Positions 44,407-52,890 of a stretch of DNA of 56,637 nt are shown here, piece by piece. Source of the DNA: JAUQQI01 sp042408785 (lineage in GTDB: Bacteria; Chloroflexota; Dehalococcoidia; JAUQQI01); assembly GCA_042408785.1 (NCBI GenBank), contig JBHOQU010000057.1:1-56637 (forward strand), read 5' to 3'. The notes beneath the pieces are model-generated. The model saw only the letters and a list, made by a program, of their open reading frames with translations. It had not been told where the DNA came from and did not search any database. The number at the start of each line of letters is the position of its first letter. Within the stretch, counting starts at the first letter, position 1. Made by a program: the position numbers and the translations under genes.

Positions 44407-44943
44407 GTGAACATCCTGCGCCAGGCCGGGCCACCCTTAATGCGGGCGGTTGTGCCCCGGAGGTACCTGCGTCCGGCCCTGGTCAAGGGCCGGCCGGCGG
44501 TCATCGTTGAGCCGCTCAGACCGGGGGCGCCCACGACCGTCGTTATACGGGACCAGATCGGCTTCTGGCAGGTAGCCTGCTGGAATTTACCCGAAGCCGA
44601 ATGTTTCAGAATAGTTGTAATGCGAACCGAGGGGGGGTGCAAAAGTGCGGAGGTTGATTTTGGCGCTGGCCGTCGGCCCTGGGGCCGATGTAAGCCGGGT
44701 TCGGCCAACCAGCCCCCGAGCCCCGGAGAGGTCGACCGCCGCTACCGGCAGTTTCATTCAAAGCCGAAATTTATAGGTGAGCTTAACGGGTTTACGTTCT
44801 ACGAGCGGGAGTCGGATGCCGCTGCCCGGGGGATCCCGGTTTGTGCCGGCCCGGTCGAACGGGACGCAACCGCGGCCGAACTTGAGGCATCGCCCCTGAA
44901 CTTCAGCGGAAAGGCACCCACGTTCACGAGCCGCACCCCCTAA
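44407..44943 (+). pseudogene. Copy B of the same family, open but probably patched from two frames
   Basis: An open frame of 178 codons contains G-F-W-Q-V-A-C-W-N-L-P-E-A, F-I-G-E-L-N-G-F-T-F-Y-E-R-E and R-D-A-T-A-A-E-L-E-A-S-P-L-N-F, matching copy A block by block. The stretch between (about 44630-44760) is unlike it and may have been frameshifted; another frame there starts with GTG and reads V-R-R-L-I-L-A-L-A-V-G, like a signal peptide. A further piece, D-Y-R-N-T-D-W-V-N-R-M-R-A-F-A-W-D, ends at a TGA at 45018-45020. I do not know the family. Confidence 0.45.
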
Positions 44944-45021
44944 TCTGGCCGAAATCACCCTCGGCGATTACCGGAACACGGACTGGGTCAACCGGATGCG
45001 GGCCTTTGCCTGGGACTGAGA

Positions 45022-45480
45022 TTGACGTTCCTTCCAGCCTTTTTGCAAGTAATCCGGCTGGGGCTGATCCTTGGGCTCGTCGGCTGCAGGCCGGTCGGCC
45101 CGGAGCTTAAGGCCGGGCCCTCGCCAACGCCGACCCCGAGTTTGACGGCAACCCCGGGCCCGTGGCCGACACCGGTCCGGCCAATCCTGTGGGAAGGCGA
45201 GCGGGCAAACGTTTTGGCCTCTGACGACGTCCCGGCCGGTGAGGGCATGCGCTGCCGCGACCTGCTACCGTATATGGTCCCCCTCTCGGCTGGCGGCTGT
45301 TATGCCGCTATAAGCCGCCGCATCGGGACCACGCCCACGAAAAGCTTATCCGAATCTGGTTTTTGACTCCGGTGGACGCCGGCGTCCGTTAAGAAGACAT
45401 CCTGTCGGACGTCCACTGCTGCGAGCTTACCCGCTACCTCGGCCCGCCCCGGGGAGGCGAAACTTTCCCGGTCCCCTGCC
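45022..45480 (+). pseudogene. Decayed lipoprotein gene
   Basis: From TTG 45022: hydrophobic signal F-L-Q-V-I-R-L-G-L-I-L-G-L-V-G-C (lipobox L-V-G-C), then a P-T-P-T-P-rich linker, then V-L-A-S-D-D-V-P-A-G-E-G-M-R-C-R-D-L-L-P-Y-M. The frame breaks near 45310. H-A-H-E-K-L-I-R-I-W-F-L-T-P-V-D-A-G-V-R and later V-H-C-C-E-L-T-R-Y-L-G-P-P-R follow in other frames with a TAA between. No enzyme family is recognised. Confidence 0.5.
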
Positions 45481-45547
45481 TCCTGAACTGACCTCGGGCG
45501 CTGTGCCGGCGGCCCGCCAACTCGGGTATACTCCTGCAAGAGGCCCG

Positions 45548-47059
45548 ATGCCCAATTACGGCTTTTTAATCGACCAGTCCCGGTGTATCGGCTGCCACGC
45601 CTGCACCGTCGCCTGCAAGCTGGAGAACGCCGTGCCCCTCGGCGTCTTCCGCACCTGGGTCAAATATGTCGAAAAGGGCGCCTTCCCCGATACCCGCCGC
45701 TATTTTCAGGTGACCCGCTGCAACCACTGCGCCAACCCACCCTGCGTTTACATCTGCCCGACCCGGGCCATGTACCAACGGCCCGACGGCATCGTCGAGT
45801 TCGACCCGGAGCGGTGCATCGGCTGCAAGGCCTGCATGCAGGCGTGCCCCTATGACGCCATCTACATCGACCCGGAAACCCACACCGCCGCCAAGTGCCA
45901 CTTCTGCAGTCACCGGACCGACTTGGGCCTGGAGCCGGCCTGCGTCATCGTCTGCCCGACCCACGCCATCATCGCCGGGGATTTGGACGACCCCGAAAGC
46001 GAAATCTCGCGGCGGCTGGCCGCCCGGGACGTATCGGTCCGGCGTCCGGAGCAGGGGACCCGGCCGAAGCTCTTTTACATCGACGCCGACGAGGCCGCCC
46101 TGAGTCCGGAGGCCGCCCGGCGGGACCAGTACATCTTTGCCGAGTGGGGACCCACGGCCTACACCGGACCGCTGGACCCCGAAACCCTGGCGGGACCCCC
46201 CGCCCGCACCGTCTACGACGTTCCCCACGGGCGGCCTTGGCACTGGCCGGTGCCCCTCTACCTGGTCACTAAGGCCGCGGGGGCGGGGGTCTACTTCCTG
46301 GCCGGCCTCGGCCTGGCCCTGGGGCTTTTCAGCTCGGAGGCTTTCTTCGGCTTCGGGGCGGGCCTGCTGGCCGCGGTCCTTACGGCCCTTACGGGCCTTC
46401 TGCTGGTGGCCGACCTGGCCCGACCCGAGCGGTTCATCTACGTCCTGCTAAAGGCCCAGCCCCGCTCCTGGCTGGCCCTCGGCGGGTATATCCTGGGGAT
46501 TTTCGGGGTCTGGGTCGGCCTCTGGTGGGCCTTACGCCTGCTGGGCCTGCGGTCGGCGGCCGATGGGCTGGCTTACCCCGGGGCTTTGCTCGCCCTGGCC
46601 GCCGCCGGCTATACCGCCTTTCTCCTGGGACAGTGCGAAGGCCGGGACCTCTGGCAGTCGCCCCTGCTTTTGCCCCACCTGCTGGCGGAGGCCCTCCTGG
46701 CCGGGGCGGCCCTGCTCCTGGCTGGTCCGGCCCTGGGCTTGGCCTCCGTCAGTGAGGGGGAACTTCTCCGGCCGGTCTTTTTGGGGGCCCTGCTGGCCCA
46801 CGGCCTCTTCGTCGGGGCCGAGTTTGCCGGACGCCACCCCACCCCGGCAGCCCGGCTGGCCGCCGAAAGGATTATCGCCGGGCCTTACCGCGGGCTCTTC
46901 TGGGGTGGGGCGGTCGGGTTGGGGATTTTGCTGGCCGGGGCCCTGGTCCTCCTGCCCGGTCCCGTCTTCTGGGCCCTGGGCGGCCTCCTAAGCCTCGCCG
47001 GCCTGCTGGCCTACAGTTGGGCCTTTGTAATGGGCCCGCAGGAGATTCCCAACAGCTGA
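45548..47059 (+). CDS. Fused four-cluster ferredoxin - NrfD-type quinone-interacting membrane protein
   Basis: 503 aa from ATG 45548. Residues 1-190 hold four cysteine groups for [4Fe-4S] clusters: C-I-G-C-H-A-C-T-V-A-C, C-N-H-C-x4-C-V-Y-I-C-P, C-I-G-C-K-A-C-M-Q-A-C-P, and C-H-F-C-x10-C-V-I-V-C-P. Residues 235-500 form about eight or nine membrane helices of the NrfD/PsrC type that bind quinone. It would pass electrons between the membrane pool and the Mo enzyme encoded 10 nt downstream. Usually the two parts are separate genes and the ferredoxin has a Tat partner; here they are joined. No Tat signal, so the clusters are probably on the cytoplasmic side. TATACT at 45527 is a possible -10. Confidence 0.9.
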   Translation: MPNYGFLIDQSRCIGCHACTVACKLENAVPLGVFRTWVKYVEKGAFPDTRRYFQVTRCNHCANPPCVYICPTRAMYQRPDGIVEFDPERCIGCKACMQACPYDAIYIDPETHTAAKCHFCSHRTDLGLEPACVIVCPTHAIIAGDLDDPESEISRRLAARDVSVRRPEQGTRPKLFYIDADEAALSPEAARRDQYIFAEWGPTAYTGPLDPETLAGPPARTVYDVPHGRPWHWPVPLYLVTKAAGAGVYFLAGLGLALGLFSSEAFFGFGAGLLAAVLTALTGLLLVADLARPERFIYVLLKAQPRSWLALGGYILGIFGVWVGLWWALRLLGLRSAADGLAYPGALLALAAAGYTAFLLGQCEGRDLWQSPLLLPHLLAEALLAGAALLLAGPALGLASVSEGELLRPVFLGALLAHGLFVGAEFAGRHPTPAARLAAERIIAGPYRGLFWGGAVGLGILLAGALVLLPGPVFWALGGLLSLAGLLAYSWAFVMGPQEIPNS

Positions 47060-47069
47060 GGGCAGGGTC

Positions 47070-49925
47070 ATGGTGGAACTTGCGCCCCTTTCTCCCCGCC
47101 GGACCTCCGAAGGTTTGAGGCTGGAGTCCTTCCCACCCCCGGACCGGTGGGATGACTGGGTCGAGTTCGACCCGAAGGCCTGGCCCCGCCGGGTTCCCCG
47201 CCGCTACCAGCTCATTCCCACCATCTGCTTCAACTGCGAGGCCGCCTGCGGCCTGCTGGCCTACGTGGACAAGGATACCTTCGAGGTGAAAAAGCTGGAG
47301 GGGAACCCCGCCCATCCCGGGTCCCGGGGCCGCAACTGCGCCAAGGGGCCGGCCACCCTGAATCAGGTGGCCGACCCGGAGCGCATTCTTTATCCCCTCC
47401 GGCGGGCGGGGCGGCGGGGGGAGGGGAAGTGGGTTCGGGTGACCTGGGACGAAGTTTTAGACGACATCGCCGGCCGGATGCGGGAGCTTTTTAAGGCCGG
47501 CCGCCACACCGAGGTCATGTACCACGTGGGCCGGCCGGGTCATGACGGCTACATGGAGCGGGTCCTTCAGTCGTGGGGGGTGGACGGCCACAACAGCCAC
47601 ACCAACGTCTGCTCCTCGGCGGCCCGGGCCGGCTACGCCTTCTGGATGGGCTACGACCGGCCGTCCCCTGACCACGCCAACGCCCGGGTAATCCTCCTGC
47701 TTTCCAGCCACCTGGAGACCGGCCACTATTTCAACCCCCACGCCCAGCGGATTATGGAGGGCAAAGAGCGGGGGGCAAAGCTCATCGTAATGGACACCCG
47801 CCTTTCTAATACGGCGGCCAAGGCCGATTACTGGCTGGCCCCCCGGCCCGGGTCGGAGGCGGCCATCCTGCTGGCCATCGCCAACTATCTTATCCAAACC
47901 GGCCGCTACGACCGGGAATTCGTCCGGCGCTGGGTCAACTGGGACGAATACCTGCGGGCCGAGCACCCGCAAGACCCCCTGACCTTCGAGGCCTTCGAGG
48001 GCCGGCTTCGGCAGCTTTACCGGGACTTCACCTTCGAGTTTGCCGAGCGGGAGAGCGGGGTGGCGGCCGGCCTGATCCGGGAGGTGGCCGAGGTCGTTGC
48101 CGACTGCGACGGCCGGCTTTCGACCCACATCTGGCGTAACGCCGCCGCCGGCAACCTGGGCGGCTGGATGGTGGCCCGCTGTCTTTTCTTTCTGAACGTC
48201 CTTACGGGCAGTATCGGCCGGCCGGGCGGGGTTTCGGCCAACGCCTGGGACAAGTGGGTGGCCCGGCCCTTTAAGGTCCCGCCGCCCCAGCAGGTCTGGA
48301 ACGAGCTTTTATGGCCCCGGGAATACCCGCTGGCCTTCTTCGAGCTGAGCTACCTTCTGCCCCACTTTCTTAAGGAGGGCCGCGGGCGGATCTCGGTCTA
48401 CTTCTTCCGGGTGTACAACCCGGTCTGGACTAACCCCGACGGCCTCACCTGGGTGGAGGCCCTCCAGGATGAGGAGAAGTTCGGCCTGGTGGTGGGCCTT
48501 ACCCCCACCTGGTCTGAGACGGCCTGGTTTGCCGATTACGTCCTGCCCATGGGCCATGCCACCGAGCGCCACGACCTGATGAGCCAGGAGACCCACGCCG
48601 GGACCTGGATAGGTTTCCGCCAGCCGGTAAGGCGGGTGGCCCTGGCCCGGGCGGGCCGGCCGGTGAGGTTTACCTACGAGGCAAACCCCGGCGAGGTCTG
48701 GGAGGAAGATGAGTTCTGGATCGAGCTTTCCTGGCGCATCGACCCCGACGGGAGCCTGGGGGTCCGCCAGTATTACGAGTCGCCCTACCGGCCCGGGGAG
48801 AAAATCACCGTCGACGAGTACTACCGGTGGATTTTCGAGAACAGCATTCCCGGCCTGCCCGAGGCGGCCGCCCGGGAGGGCCTTACGCCCCTGGAATTTA
48901 TGCGAAAATACGGGGCGTTTTTAATCCGCCAGGGGCCAAACCCGGAGTTTTTGACAAAACCTTCGGCCGAGGAGATGGCCGCCGCGGAGGTGGACCCCAA
49001 AACCAAGATAGTCTACACCCGGACGCCCCCGAAGCCCGGCCCCAACATCGTGCCCAGGCCGGCTTTCCCGGCCGATGAGGCCGGCCGGCGGCCGGTGGGG
49101 GTCGAGGTGGACGGCGAAATCTACACGGGCTTCCCCACCCCGTCCCGGAAGCTGGAGTTTTATTCAACCACCCTGCGGGACTGGGGCTGGCCGGAATATG
49201 CCGTGCCCACGTACATAAAGAGCCACGTCCACCCCGAAAACTTGGGCCCGGACGAGTTGGTGCTGCTGCCCAACTTCCGGCTGCCTACCCTGATCCACAC
49301 CCGGAGCGCTAACGCCAAGTGGCTGGTGGAGATAAGCCACCGCAACCCCCTCTGGATAAATCCGGAGGACGCCCGGCGGCTGGGGATTCAGACCGGCGAC
49401 CTGGTCCGTGTCCACACCGAAATCGGCTACTTCGTCCTGCGGGCCTGGGTCACCGACGGCATCCGGCCGGGGGTGGTGGGATGCTCCCATCACATCGGGC
49501 GCTGGCGGCTCGACCCGGAGGTGGGGACCAACCGGATCGCCAGCGCCCTGGTGGAGCTTTGGTCGGAGGGGCCGGGCCGCTGGCGGCTGCGGCAGCGGGA
49601 GGGGGTGAGGCCCTTCAAAAGCGCCGACCCCGACACCGAGCGCCTCTGGTGGGAAGATGCCGGCGTGAACCAGAACCTTGCGTTCCCGGTCCAGCCGGAC
49701 CCAATAAGCGGCCAGCACTGCTGGCACCAGAAGGTGCGGCTGGAAAAGGCCGGCCCTGAGGACCGCTGCGGGGACATCTTTGTGGATACCAACCGGTCAA
49801 TGGAAGTCTACCGGCGCTGGCTGGTGCTGACCCGACCGGCCCGGGGCCCCTGGCGGCGCCCCTACTGGCTTTTGCGCCCCTACCGGCCGGCCCCGGAGGC
49901 CTACCGGTTGCCCGACGGCCCTTAA
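47070..49925 (+). CDS. Molybdopterin oxidoreductase of the DMSO reductase family, no Tat signal
   Basis: 951 aa. The N-terminal [4Fe-4S] site is Cys53, Cys56, Cys60, Cys90 (C-x2-C-x3-C-x29-C), followed by A-K-G. Cofactor-binding stretches include H-T-N-V-C-S-S-A-A-R (Cys181 is the probable Mo/W ligand), S-H-L-E-T-G-H-Y-F-N-P, D-T-R-L-S-N-T-A-A-K-A-D-Y-W-L and, near the C-terminus, the fold that closes the dinucleotide pocket (N-P-L-W-I-N-P-E-D-A-R-R-L-G-I). A Cys ligand fits thiosulfate/polysulfide-, tetrathionate- or arsenate-type enzymes; the substrate is unknown. No twin-arginine signal, so it is probably cytoplasmic. It works with the FeS-NrfD protein. No TorD-type chaperone is adjacent. 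Confidence 0.88.
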   Translation: MVELAPLSPRRTSEGLRLESFPPPDRWDDWVEFDPKAWPRRVPRRYQLIPTICFNCEAACGLLAYVDKDTFEVKKLEGNPAHPGSRGRNCAKGPATLNQVADPERILYPLRRAGRRGEGKWVRVTWDEVLDDIAGRMRELFKAGRHTEVMYHVGRPGHDGYMERVLQSWGVDGHNSHTNVCSSAARAGYAFWMGYDRPSPDHANARVILLLSSHLETGHYFNPHAQRIMEGKERGAKLIVMDTRLSNTAAKADYWLAPRPGSEAAILLAIANYLIQTGRYDREFVRRWVNWDEYLRAEHPQDPLTFEAFEGRLRQLYRDFTFEFAERESGVAAGLIREVAEVVADCDGRLSTHIWRNAAAGNLGGWMVARCLFFLNVLTGSIGRPGGVSANAWDKWVARPFKVPPPQQVWNELLWPREYPLAFFELSYLLPHFLKEGRGRISVYFFRVYNPVWTNPDGLTWVEALQDEEKFGLVVGLTPTWSETAWFADYVLPMGHATERHDLMSQETHAGTWIGFRQPVRRVALARAGRPVRFTYEANPGEVWEEDEFWIELSWRIDPDGSLGVRQYYESPYRPGEKITVDEYYRWIFENSIPGLPEAAAREGLTPLEFMRKYGAFLIRQGPNPEFLTKPSAEEMAAAEVDPKTKIVYTRTPPKPGPNIVPRPAFPADEAGRRPVGVEVDGEIYTGFPTPSRKLEFYSTTLRDWGWPEYAVPTYIKSHVHPENLGPDELVLLPNFRLPTLIHTRSANAKWLVEISHRNPLWINPEDARRLGIQTGDLVRVHTEIGYFVLRAWVTDGIRPGVVGCSHHIGRWRLDPEVGTNRIASALVELWSEGPGRWRLRQREGVRPFKSADPDTERLWWEDAGVNQNLAFPVQPDPISGQHCWHQKVRLEKAGPEDRCGDIFVDTNRSMEVYRRWLVLTRPARGPWRRPYWLLRPYRPAPEAYRLPDGP

Positions 49926-50638
49926 GGCGTGGCCCGGTTCCGGCCCACGGCCCGGACCCAGCGCCGAAGAAGCCGGCGCCGGTACTTGGCCAGGGGCTTC
50001 TGGAAGAGCCAGTAGGCCCCGAGGCCCACGGCGGCGGCCACAATCAGCACCCACCAGGGGAGTTCCCCCAGGACGTAGCCGAAGGCGGTGGTTAGAAGGA
50101 GGCCCGGGGCCCGGCCCAGCAGGGCCGCCACCAGAAAAGAGCGCCAGGGGATCCTGGTAAGGCCGGCCAGGTAGAAGACGGCGTCGGGGACGGGCAAAAG
50201 CAGAATGGCGAACCAGATAATAGGCCGGTCGGGCCGCCAGCGCCGTTCCCATTGGGCCAGCTGGTCGGGCCCGACCAGGAACTCGACCACGGAGCGTCCG
50301 AAAAGGCGGGCAAGCCAGAAGGCGGCCGATGCCCCGAGGGCGGTTCCGACGAGGCTGTAGAAGAAGCCCCAGATTGGGCCGAACAGACGGCCGGCTACCA
50401 GGGTGACAAACTGACCGGGGATGGGGGCAAAGATAATCTGGGCGGCCTGAAGGAGGATGTAGACGGCGGGGGCCCAGATGCCGGCCTCGGCAACCATCGA
50501 CCTGACGGTTGCCTCGTCGGTAAGGAAGACCAAAACGGCCGGGGCCACGACCAGGACAAGGAGCAGGACCCCCAAGGCACCCAGCATAAGCTGGATGATG
50601 CGTCGAGGGGGTCGGGCGCGGCCTTTCGGTTGAGTCAC
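49922..50638 (-). CDS. TVP38/TMEM64 (VTT/DedA-related) membrane protein
   Basis: 238 aa, start GTG. About six hydrophobic segments; the VTT core shows A-P-I-P-G-Q-F-V-T-L-V-A-G-R-L-F-G, G-A-S-A-A-F-W-L-A-R-L-F-G-R, P-D-A-V-F-Y-L-A-G-L-T and the Arg in G-R-A-P-G. These proteins are thought to act as lipid scramblases or transporters. Met18 (50587) is an alternative start that removes a basic lead. Its 3' end overlaps the Mo oxidoreductase gene by 4 nt. Confidence 0.87.
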   Translation of the reverse strand: MTQPKGRARPPRRIIQLMLGALGVLLLVLVVAPAVLVFLTDEATVRSMVAEAGIWAPAVYILLQAAQIIFAPIPGQFVTLVAGRLFGPIWGFFYSLVGTALGASAAFWLARLFGRSVVEFLVGPDQLAQWERRWRPDRPIIWFAILLLPVPDAVFYLAGLTRIPWRSFLVAALLGRAPGLLLTTAFGYVLGELPWWVLIVAAAVGLGAYWLFQKPLAKYRRRLLRRWVRAVGRNRATP

Positions 50639-50742
50639 AGCCTACCGCCACTATTTTACCGCCCGACGGCAGTTGACATTATCGGGCTGATTCCTGGGTG
50701 GCGTGATGACCGGTTATTGAAAATCCGGTCCTACCAACCAAA

Positions 50743-50770
50743 ACTAAAATCTATTAGAATCTATTAGCAA
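50743..50770 (+). promoter_or_regulatory. Repeat-bearing leader of the fatty acid transporter operon
   Basis: ACTAAAA (50743-50749), then the direct repeat TCTATTAG-AA-TCTATTAG (50750-50767), giving TATTAGCAA at 50762-50770. TAAAAT or TAGAAT may serve as -10. A clear TTGACA also lies at 50673-50678 without a matching -10. Confidence 0.4.
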
Positions 50771-50788
50771 GTAGGGGGGAGGTTTGCC

Positions 50789-52147
50789 ATGCTGGCGCGC
50801 CTGGCCACCGTTCTCACCCGCTGGAGCACCCAGTACGTCCCCGACTCCTGGATAATCGCCGTCATCCTCACCTTCATCACGTTTCTGCTCGCCCTCCTGG
50901 CCGCCCCGGGAGCTCCCAGCCCCGGCAAGGTCTACACCCTCATCCAGCACTGGGGCAACGGCTTCTGGGTGCTCCTGGAATTCGCCATGCAGATGAGCCT
51001 TATCATCGTCACCGGATATGTCCTGTCTACGTCCCCGCCGGTCCGCAAACTGCTCAACTGGCTGGCCGGACTTCCCCGGAACCCCCGGGAAGCCGTGGCC
51101 CTTACTGCCTTGGTCTCGATGCTCCTGGCCTGGCTTAACTGGGGCCTTAGCCTTATCGCCAGCGCCGTGCTGGTTAGGGCGATGGCCCGCCGGCAGCGGG
51201 GGGTCGATTACGGCCTGCTGGTCTGCTGCGCCTACCTGGGCCTCGGGGGCATGTGGCATTCGGGCCTGTCGGGTTCGGCGCCCCTCTTGGTAGCGACGCC
51301 CCGTCACTTCATGGAACAGCAGATGGGCCTCGTCCCCGTGACCACCACCATCTTTACGCCCTTTAACCTGGGGCTGGCGGCGGTGGTCCTGGTGGTCTGG
51401 ACGGGCCTGGCCGCCCTGCTGCATCCCCGGCCGGAGGATACGGTGGAGGCCGACCCGTCCTTGCTGGCCGAGCCGGCCGAGAAAGAGGCGGCTAGGACCG
51501 CCCCAGCCACCTTCGCCGAGCGGCTTTACTACAGCCCGGTGGTCAACCTGGCGGTGGCGGCCGTTGCCATCGTCTGGCTCATTTACAACTTCGGCACCCG
51601 CGGCTTCGGGGGCATAAATATCAACTCGGTTAACTTCCTGTTCCTCACCCTGGGAATCCTGCTCCATTGGACGCCAGCCTCGTTCCTGAAGGCGGCCGCC
51701 GAAGCCTCCAGCTACATCTGGGGCGTGGTGATTCAGTTTCCGTTTTATGCCGGCATGTTCGGGATAATCCGGGATTCGGGCCTGGCCAAGGTGATCGCCG
51801 ATTGGTTTACGGCCGTGGCCACGCCCGCCACCTACCCGGTGATCATCTACTGGTACTCGGGCATCCTCAACTACTTCGTGCCGTCGGGCGGGTCGAAGTG
51901 GGCCATTGAGGCCCCCTACGTGGTGGAGGCCGCCCGAAACCTTGGGGTAAGCATGCCGGCGGCCGTAATCAGCTACGCCTGGGGCGACATGGCCACCGAC
52001 GTAATCCAGCCGTTCTGGGCCATCCCCCTGCTGGGGGTGGCCAAGACGGAGTTCCGCAACATCGTCGGCTACGGCCTCATCTTCTTCGTCGTCTTTGCTA
52101 TTATCACTACGGTGGGATTCCTGCTGGCGCCGGTTTTCCTGCCGTAG
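50789..52147 (+). CDS. atoE: Short-chain fatty acid transporter, AtoE family
   Basis: 452 aa with about 12 hydrophobic helices, the usual length of AtoE. Motifs: Y-V-P-D-S-W-I-I-A-V-I-L-T, W-G-N-G-F-W-V-L-L-E-F-A-M-Q-M-S, L-N-W-G-L-S-L-I, G-M-W-H-S-G-L-S-G-S-A-P-L, and near the end Y-F-V-P-S-G-G-S-K-W-A-I-E-A-P and G-D-M-A-T-D-V-I-Q-P-F-W-A-I-P. It should take up acetate/butyrate-like acids or acetoacetate. ATG with GGGGAGG. The two CoA-transferase subunits follow 35 nt later and use its product. Confidence 0.92.
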   Translation: MLARLATVLTRWSTQYVPDSWIIAVILTFITFLLALLAAPGAPSPGKVYTLIQHWGNGFWVLLEFAMQMSLIIVTGYVLSTSPPVRKLLNWLAGLPRNPREAVALTALVSMLLAWLNWGLSLIASAVLVRAMARRQRGVDYGLLVCCAYLGLGGMWHSGLSGSAPLLVATPRHFMEQQMGLVPVTTTIFTPFNLGLAAVVLVVWTGLAALLHPRPEDTVEADPSLLAEPAEKEAARTAPATFAERLYYSPVVNLAVAAVAIVWLIYNFGTRGFGGININSVNFLFLTLGILLHWTPASFLKAAAEASSYIWGVVIQFPFYAGMFGIIRDSGLAKVIADWFTAVATPATYPVIIYWYSGILNYFVPSGGSKWAIEAPYVVEAARNLGVSMPAAVISYAWGDMATDVIQPFWAIPLLGVAKTEFRNIVGYGLIFFVVFAIITTVGFLLAPVFLP

Positions 52148-52182
52148 GAGGCCGTTAACGCCGTGGGAGGTAAGAAGCGCCT

Positions 52183-52890
52183 ATGCCGCCCGTGATCTAC
52201 GAGACGCCCTTCGATGCCCTCTTTGACGTCTTCGACGGGGCCGTCATCATGGTCGGGGGCTTCGGCCACGTGGGCCACCCCCACAACCTGGTCCAGGCCC
52301 TCCGGGACCGGGGCGTCAAAAACCTTACCATTATCGCCAACAACATCGGCCTCGGAGACAGCCTGGACCTGCTGGCCGAGACCGGTCAGATTAAAAAGTT
52401 TATCGGTTCGTTTCCGGTCAGGGCTTCCCGGGAGCGGATGACCCACTTTGAGCGGCTCTTTCGGGAGGGCCTGGCGGAGGTCGAGATCACCCCGCAGGGG
52501 ACGATGGTGGAGCGGATTCGGGCGGCCGGGGCGGGTATTGCCGCCTTCTACACCCCCGTCGGGGTCGGCACCGTGGTGGAGCAGGGCAAGGAGAAGCGGG
52601 TCTTCAACGGCCGGGAATATATCCTGGAAACCGCCCTCCACGCCGACTTCGCCCTCATCAAAGCCTACAAGGCGGACCGGCTCGGCAACCTCATCTACCG
52701 GCGGACGGCCCGCAACTTTAACCCCGTCATGGCCACCGCCGCCCGGGTCACCATCGCCGAAGTCGAAGAGGTTGTCGAGCCCGGCGAGCTCGACCCGGAA
52801 GCCATCGTTACCCCGGGGATCTACGTGGACCGGATCGTAATCTGTCCGAGGGACTACAATGACCCAGCTATCTTCAAAACCTGGGATTAG
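52183..52890 (+). CDS. CoA transferase subunit A (AtoD/ScoA-like)
   Basis: 235 aa. V-G-G-F-G-H-V-G-H-P-H-N-L matches the G-G-F-G-x-x-G-x-P-x-x-L loop of 3-oxoacid CoA transferase alpha subunits; G-S-F-P-V-R, E-I-T-P-Q-G-T-M-V-E-R-I and F-N-G-R-E-Y-I-L-E follow. It forms a heterodimer with the next product and moves CoA from a donor thioester to a short-chain acid. GGGAGG precedes the ATG. Overlaps the B-subunit gene by 32 nt. Confidence 0.92.
   Translation: MPPVIYETPFDALFDVFDGAVIMVGGFGHVGHPHNLVQALRDRGVKNLTIIANNIGLGDSLDLLAETGQIKKFIGSFPVRASRERMTHFERLFREGLAEVEITPQGTMVERIRAAGAGIAAFYTPVGVGTVVEQGKEKRVFNGREYILETALHADFALIKAYKADRLGNLIYRRTARNFNPVMATAARVTIAEVEEVVEPGELDPEAIVTPGIYVDRIVICPRDYNDPAIFKTWD

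Noticed and set aside
49797..50651. 284-codon minus-strand frame over the TVP38-type gene
   Set aside because: The 49922-50638 frame carries the VTT motifs and membrane helices; this one does not.
50673..50701. TTGACA at 50673 as the main promoter of the fatty acid operon
   Set aside because: No acceptable -10 follows at 16-19 nt; the AT-rich repeats nearer the gene are more likely.
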